From: Anaerolineae bacterium
Lineage (GTDB): Bacteria > Chloroflexota > Anaerolineae > Anaerolineales > Villigracilaceae
Assembly: GCA_017303735.1 (NCBI GenBank)
Contig: JAFLCF010000022.1
Location: forward strand, 1-35,504
Length of the DNA: 35,504 bases
Reading direction: 5' to 3'
This document shows, one piece after another, positions 34,101 to 35,504 of this stretch (positions within the stretch are counted from its first letter, which is position 1; each line of letters begins with the position of its first letter). A program made the position numbers and the translations under genes. A model generated the notes under the pieces. The model saw only the letters and a list, made by a program, of their open reading frames with translations. It searched no databases and was not told the origin of the DNA.

Positions 34101-34247
34101 CTATTTCGGCATCTCTTTGACAATCTTCATTGTTTCAACGGACACTGTACAAACTTTCTGCAATAGTTCAATCACGGACTCTTTATACTCCGCGAACTGA
34201 TACGTATTGAACTTCTCGGCAATCGTCGGGTATTTGGGTTTCTTCAC
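34101..34247 (-). CDS. 48-aa ORF ahead of the PAS kinase
   Basis: A GTG-initiated 49-codon frame (VKKPKYPTIAEKF... ending KIVKEMPK) is preceded by an in-frame stop and ends 7 bp before the kinase ATG. Composition is protein-like: many Lys/Glu, amphipathic, no low complexity. A TTGCCC-N16-TATAAT promoter (34305-34278) precedes it. The nearest ribosome-site-like GAGGG is about 15 bases from the GTG, which is far. No family is recognised. It could be a small partner of the kinase, a leader peptide, or the tail of an eroded gene. Confidence 0.5.
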   Translation of the reverse strand: MKKPKYPTIAEKFNTYQFAEYKESVIELLQKVCTVSVETMKIVKEMPK

Positions 34248-34277
34248 TAGTCAGGTGCAACGTCCCTCACCAAATTT

Positions 34278-34305
34278 ATTATAGCAAACAAAAAGAGCCG
34301 GGCAA
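34278..34305 (-). promoter_or_regulatory. Sigma-70-like promoter for the small ORF, PAS kinase and comM
   Basis: On the minus strand TTGCCC (34305-34300), a 16-bp spacer and a perfect TATAAT (34283-34278). The -35 lies within the hairpin that terminates the upstream MFS gene. Confidence 0.6.
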
Positions 34306-34323
34306 CCCTCTGCACGACTCTTT
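34288..34323 (-). terminator. Terminator of the MFS gene, overlapping the next promoter
   Basis: A stem of about 9 bp plus two inner pairs (34323 inward to 34292, AAAGAG paired with CTCTTT at the base) is followed on the minus strand by TTTTTG. Confidence 0.65.
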
Positions 34324-34344
34324 CTTGTTACTTGTCCCTGCTTT

Positions 34345-35504
34345 TCATCCCCCAGAACCTTGGAAGGCTACCAGCCTGGGTAAACGTCTCTCCAGCAAAA
34401 CATACACGATCAACATCAAGAGTGAGGTAAAGCCGAAGAAAGCGAACATGGCTGCGCCGCCCACTTGTTCGAGCAGAATACCGCCAATGAATCCTCCGCC
34501 CGCAGAGCCGAAGCCAAAGACCGCCGCGCCAAAGACAGCTTGTGTGGTGGCGCTGAGTCCGGGAGGTGCATTCTCATTAATATAAGAAACACCCGCCACC
34601 CAAAGCGCTGCAAACGTAAAGCCGTTGATCAATTGAAACCAAAGGATGCCCGCTGTGGTTTGGAAGAGGGCATAAAAGAATAAGCGGACGGTGACTGCAC
34701 ACATGGAAAGGATCAACAACCCATGCGGCTTAAGCTTGTTCAACAGACGGTTCCCAAAGAAAAGAACTGGCAACTCAGAAATGGTGGCGATGGCAAGTGC
34801 GACCCCAAGCAAAGAGCCGCCAATGCCCAACTCTGCCATGTAGGGACCCAAATATACATTGATCGCCATTAATCCCATGCCTGAAACAAAGGCAGTGACC
34901 AAAAAGAGCACCATGCGCCGATTCGAGAAGAGTTCGCGCAGTCCGCTTTTAAGGGAGACCGTTTGTTGCACATGGTTGTATTTGAATTGCTGGCTGATCA
35001 AAAAGCCAATGAACATGATCGCCGCATACGACCAAAATGCCCAATTCAAGCCGAAACGCTCAATGACAATGCCCGCAATGGGAGCAATGAAACCCCAGCC
35101 GATGGTTCCGCCCGCACGGATGCGACCATACATGTTTTGCTGGTCGCCGAGCATGGTCATGGTGGCAGAGTCCGCAAAGGAGTTGACAGGTGCGATCATG
35201 AATGAATAGAGCGAGACGATCACGAACACGGCGCTGATCGTTTTAAGCAGGGGGTAGGTCATCACCAAGCCGATGGAAACGAGCAGGGTGATGCTCATCA
35301 CCAGGCGATGACGACGCGACACGTCCGCAAGACCCGTCCAAAACGGTGCGCCGACCAGCGAGATCAACGGTGAGATTGCCGAAAGCAGCCCGATCTGTGT
35401 GCCGGTGAAACCCAGGCTTTGATAATACAACACAACATAGGGGAAGAAACAGGCATTTGCCCCAAAATACAAAAGATAGAACAGAAAGGGATGTACTTTT
35501 TTCA
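34345..35504 (-). CDS. MFS transporter, nucleoside:H+ symporter/PF12832-like, 5' end at window edge
   Basis: This is an integral membrane protein of about 386 visible residues with roughly 12 helices. The N-terminus (FLFYLLYFGANACFFPYVV) and the loop PFWTGLADVSRRHR resemble the MFS_1-like/LacY-NupG group. The frame stays open past the TTG at 35472 to the edge. The window ends in TG AAA AAA GTA CAT, so an ATG one base outside would give MKKVHPF..., a typical start. The substrate is unknown; sugars or nucleosides are common for relatives. It is followed by its own terminator. Confidence 0.88.
   Translation of the reverse strand, partial: KKVHPFLFYLLYFGANACFFPYVVLYYQSLGFTGTQIGLLSAISPLISLVGAPFWTGLADVSRRHRLVMSITLLVSIGLVMTYPLLKTISAVFVIVSLYSFMIAPVNSFADSATMTMLGDQQNMYGRIRAGGTIGWGFIAPIAGIVIERFGLNWAFWSYAAIMFIGFLISQQFKYNHVQQTVSLKSGLRELFSNRRMVLFLVTAFVSGMGLMAINVYLGPYMAELGIGGSLLGVALAIATISELPVLFFGNRLLNKLKPHGLLILSMCAVTVRLFFYALFQTTAGILWFQLINGFTFAALWVAGVSYINENAPPGLSATTQAVFGAAVFGFGSAGGGFIGGILLEQVGGAAMFAFFGFTSLLMLIVYVLLERRLPRLVAFQGSGG

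Noticed and set aside
1..35504. CRISPR arrays, tRNA or rRNA genes, insertion sequences, prophage
   Set aside because: No regularly spaced long repeats, no cloverleaf or rRNA sequence, and no transposase, integrase or phage structural gene was recognised.

Overview
The window reads like a chromosomal segment of an Anaerolineae-type member of the Chloroflexota. This is an inference from gene content and style: GH4, PIG-L and ceramidase-like enzymes, a crtB-crtI-carotenoid oxygenase set, ten-helix GAF sensor kinases, and heptad simple repeats at gene ends. I ran no database search. No rRNA, tRNA, CRISPR array, transposase or phage gene was seen.

Bases 1-10640 (+ strand) hold a ten-gene, tightly packed glycan or amino-sugar cluster. 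It encodes an oxidoreductase (cut by the window edge), a PIG-L deacetylase, an SDR epimerase, a ChbG/YdjC deacetylase, a GPH sugar symporter, a BadF-type sugar kinase, a neutral-ceramidase-like hydrolase, a second PIG-L deacetylase, a GH4 glycosidase and a DegT-type aminotransferase. Together they look able to import, N-deacetylate, phosphorylate and redox-cleave an amino-sugar conjugate whose identity is unknown. A strong hairpin near 10735 ends the cluster.

Bases 10917-18140 (- strand) are a carotenoid operon: crtB, crtI, carotenoid oxygenase, then an ABC ATPase and an FtsX-type permease, the last genes translationally coupled. Upstream of crtB lie three 11-bp direct repeats, the third being a TTGACA -35 element. 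This is the architecture known for CarH/LitR light- and B12-dependent repressors.

Bases 18302-23148 hold a NarL-type two-component pair (- strand), divergent from an alpha/beta hydrolase and a small membrane protein. Two tandem TTCCCA-N6-TGGGA palindromes lie in the divergent promoter region. A terminator, a heptad repeat and a 192-bp decayed copy of part of comM follow.

Bases 23463-30890 are the most striking part. An OmpR-type two-component pair (- strand) faces three + strand units: DUF4405 plus a small membrane protein; a 56-aa protein plus a Cthe_2159-like beta-helix lipoprotein; and a VTC polyphosphate-polymerase-like protein plus DUF4956. All four transcription units carry the same promoter layout: 7-bp TTCACAG-like boxes at an 11-bp period, with the last box exactly 10 bp before a TAGAAT-like -10. 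The sequence therefore suggests a compact, self-contained regulon. A candidate terminator-ended small RNA sits between the regulator and its targets.

Bases 30892-35504 (- strand) hold comM (YifB), a PAS histidine kinase, an unannotated 48-codon ORF in front of it, and an MFS transporter whose start codon appears to sit one base beyond the window.
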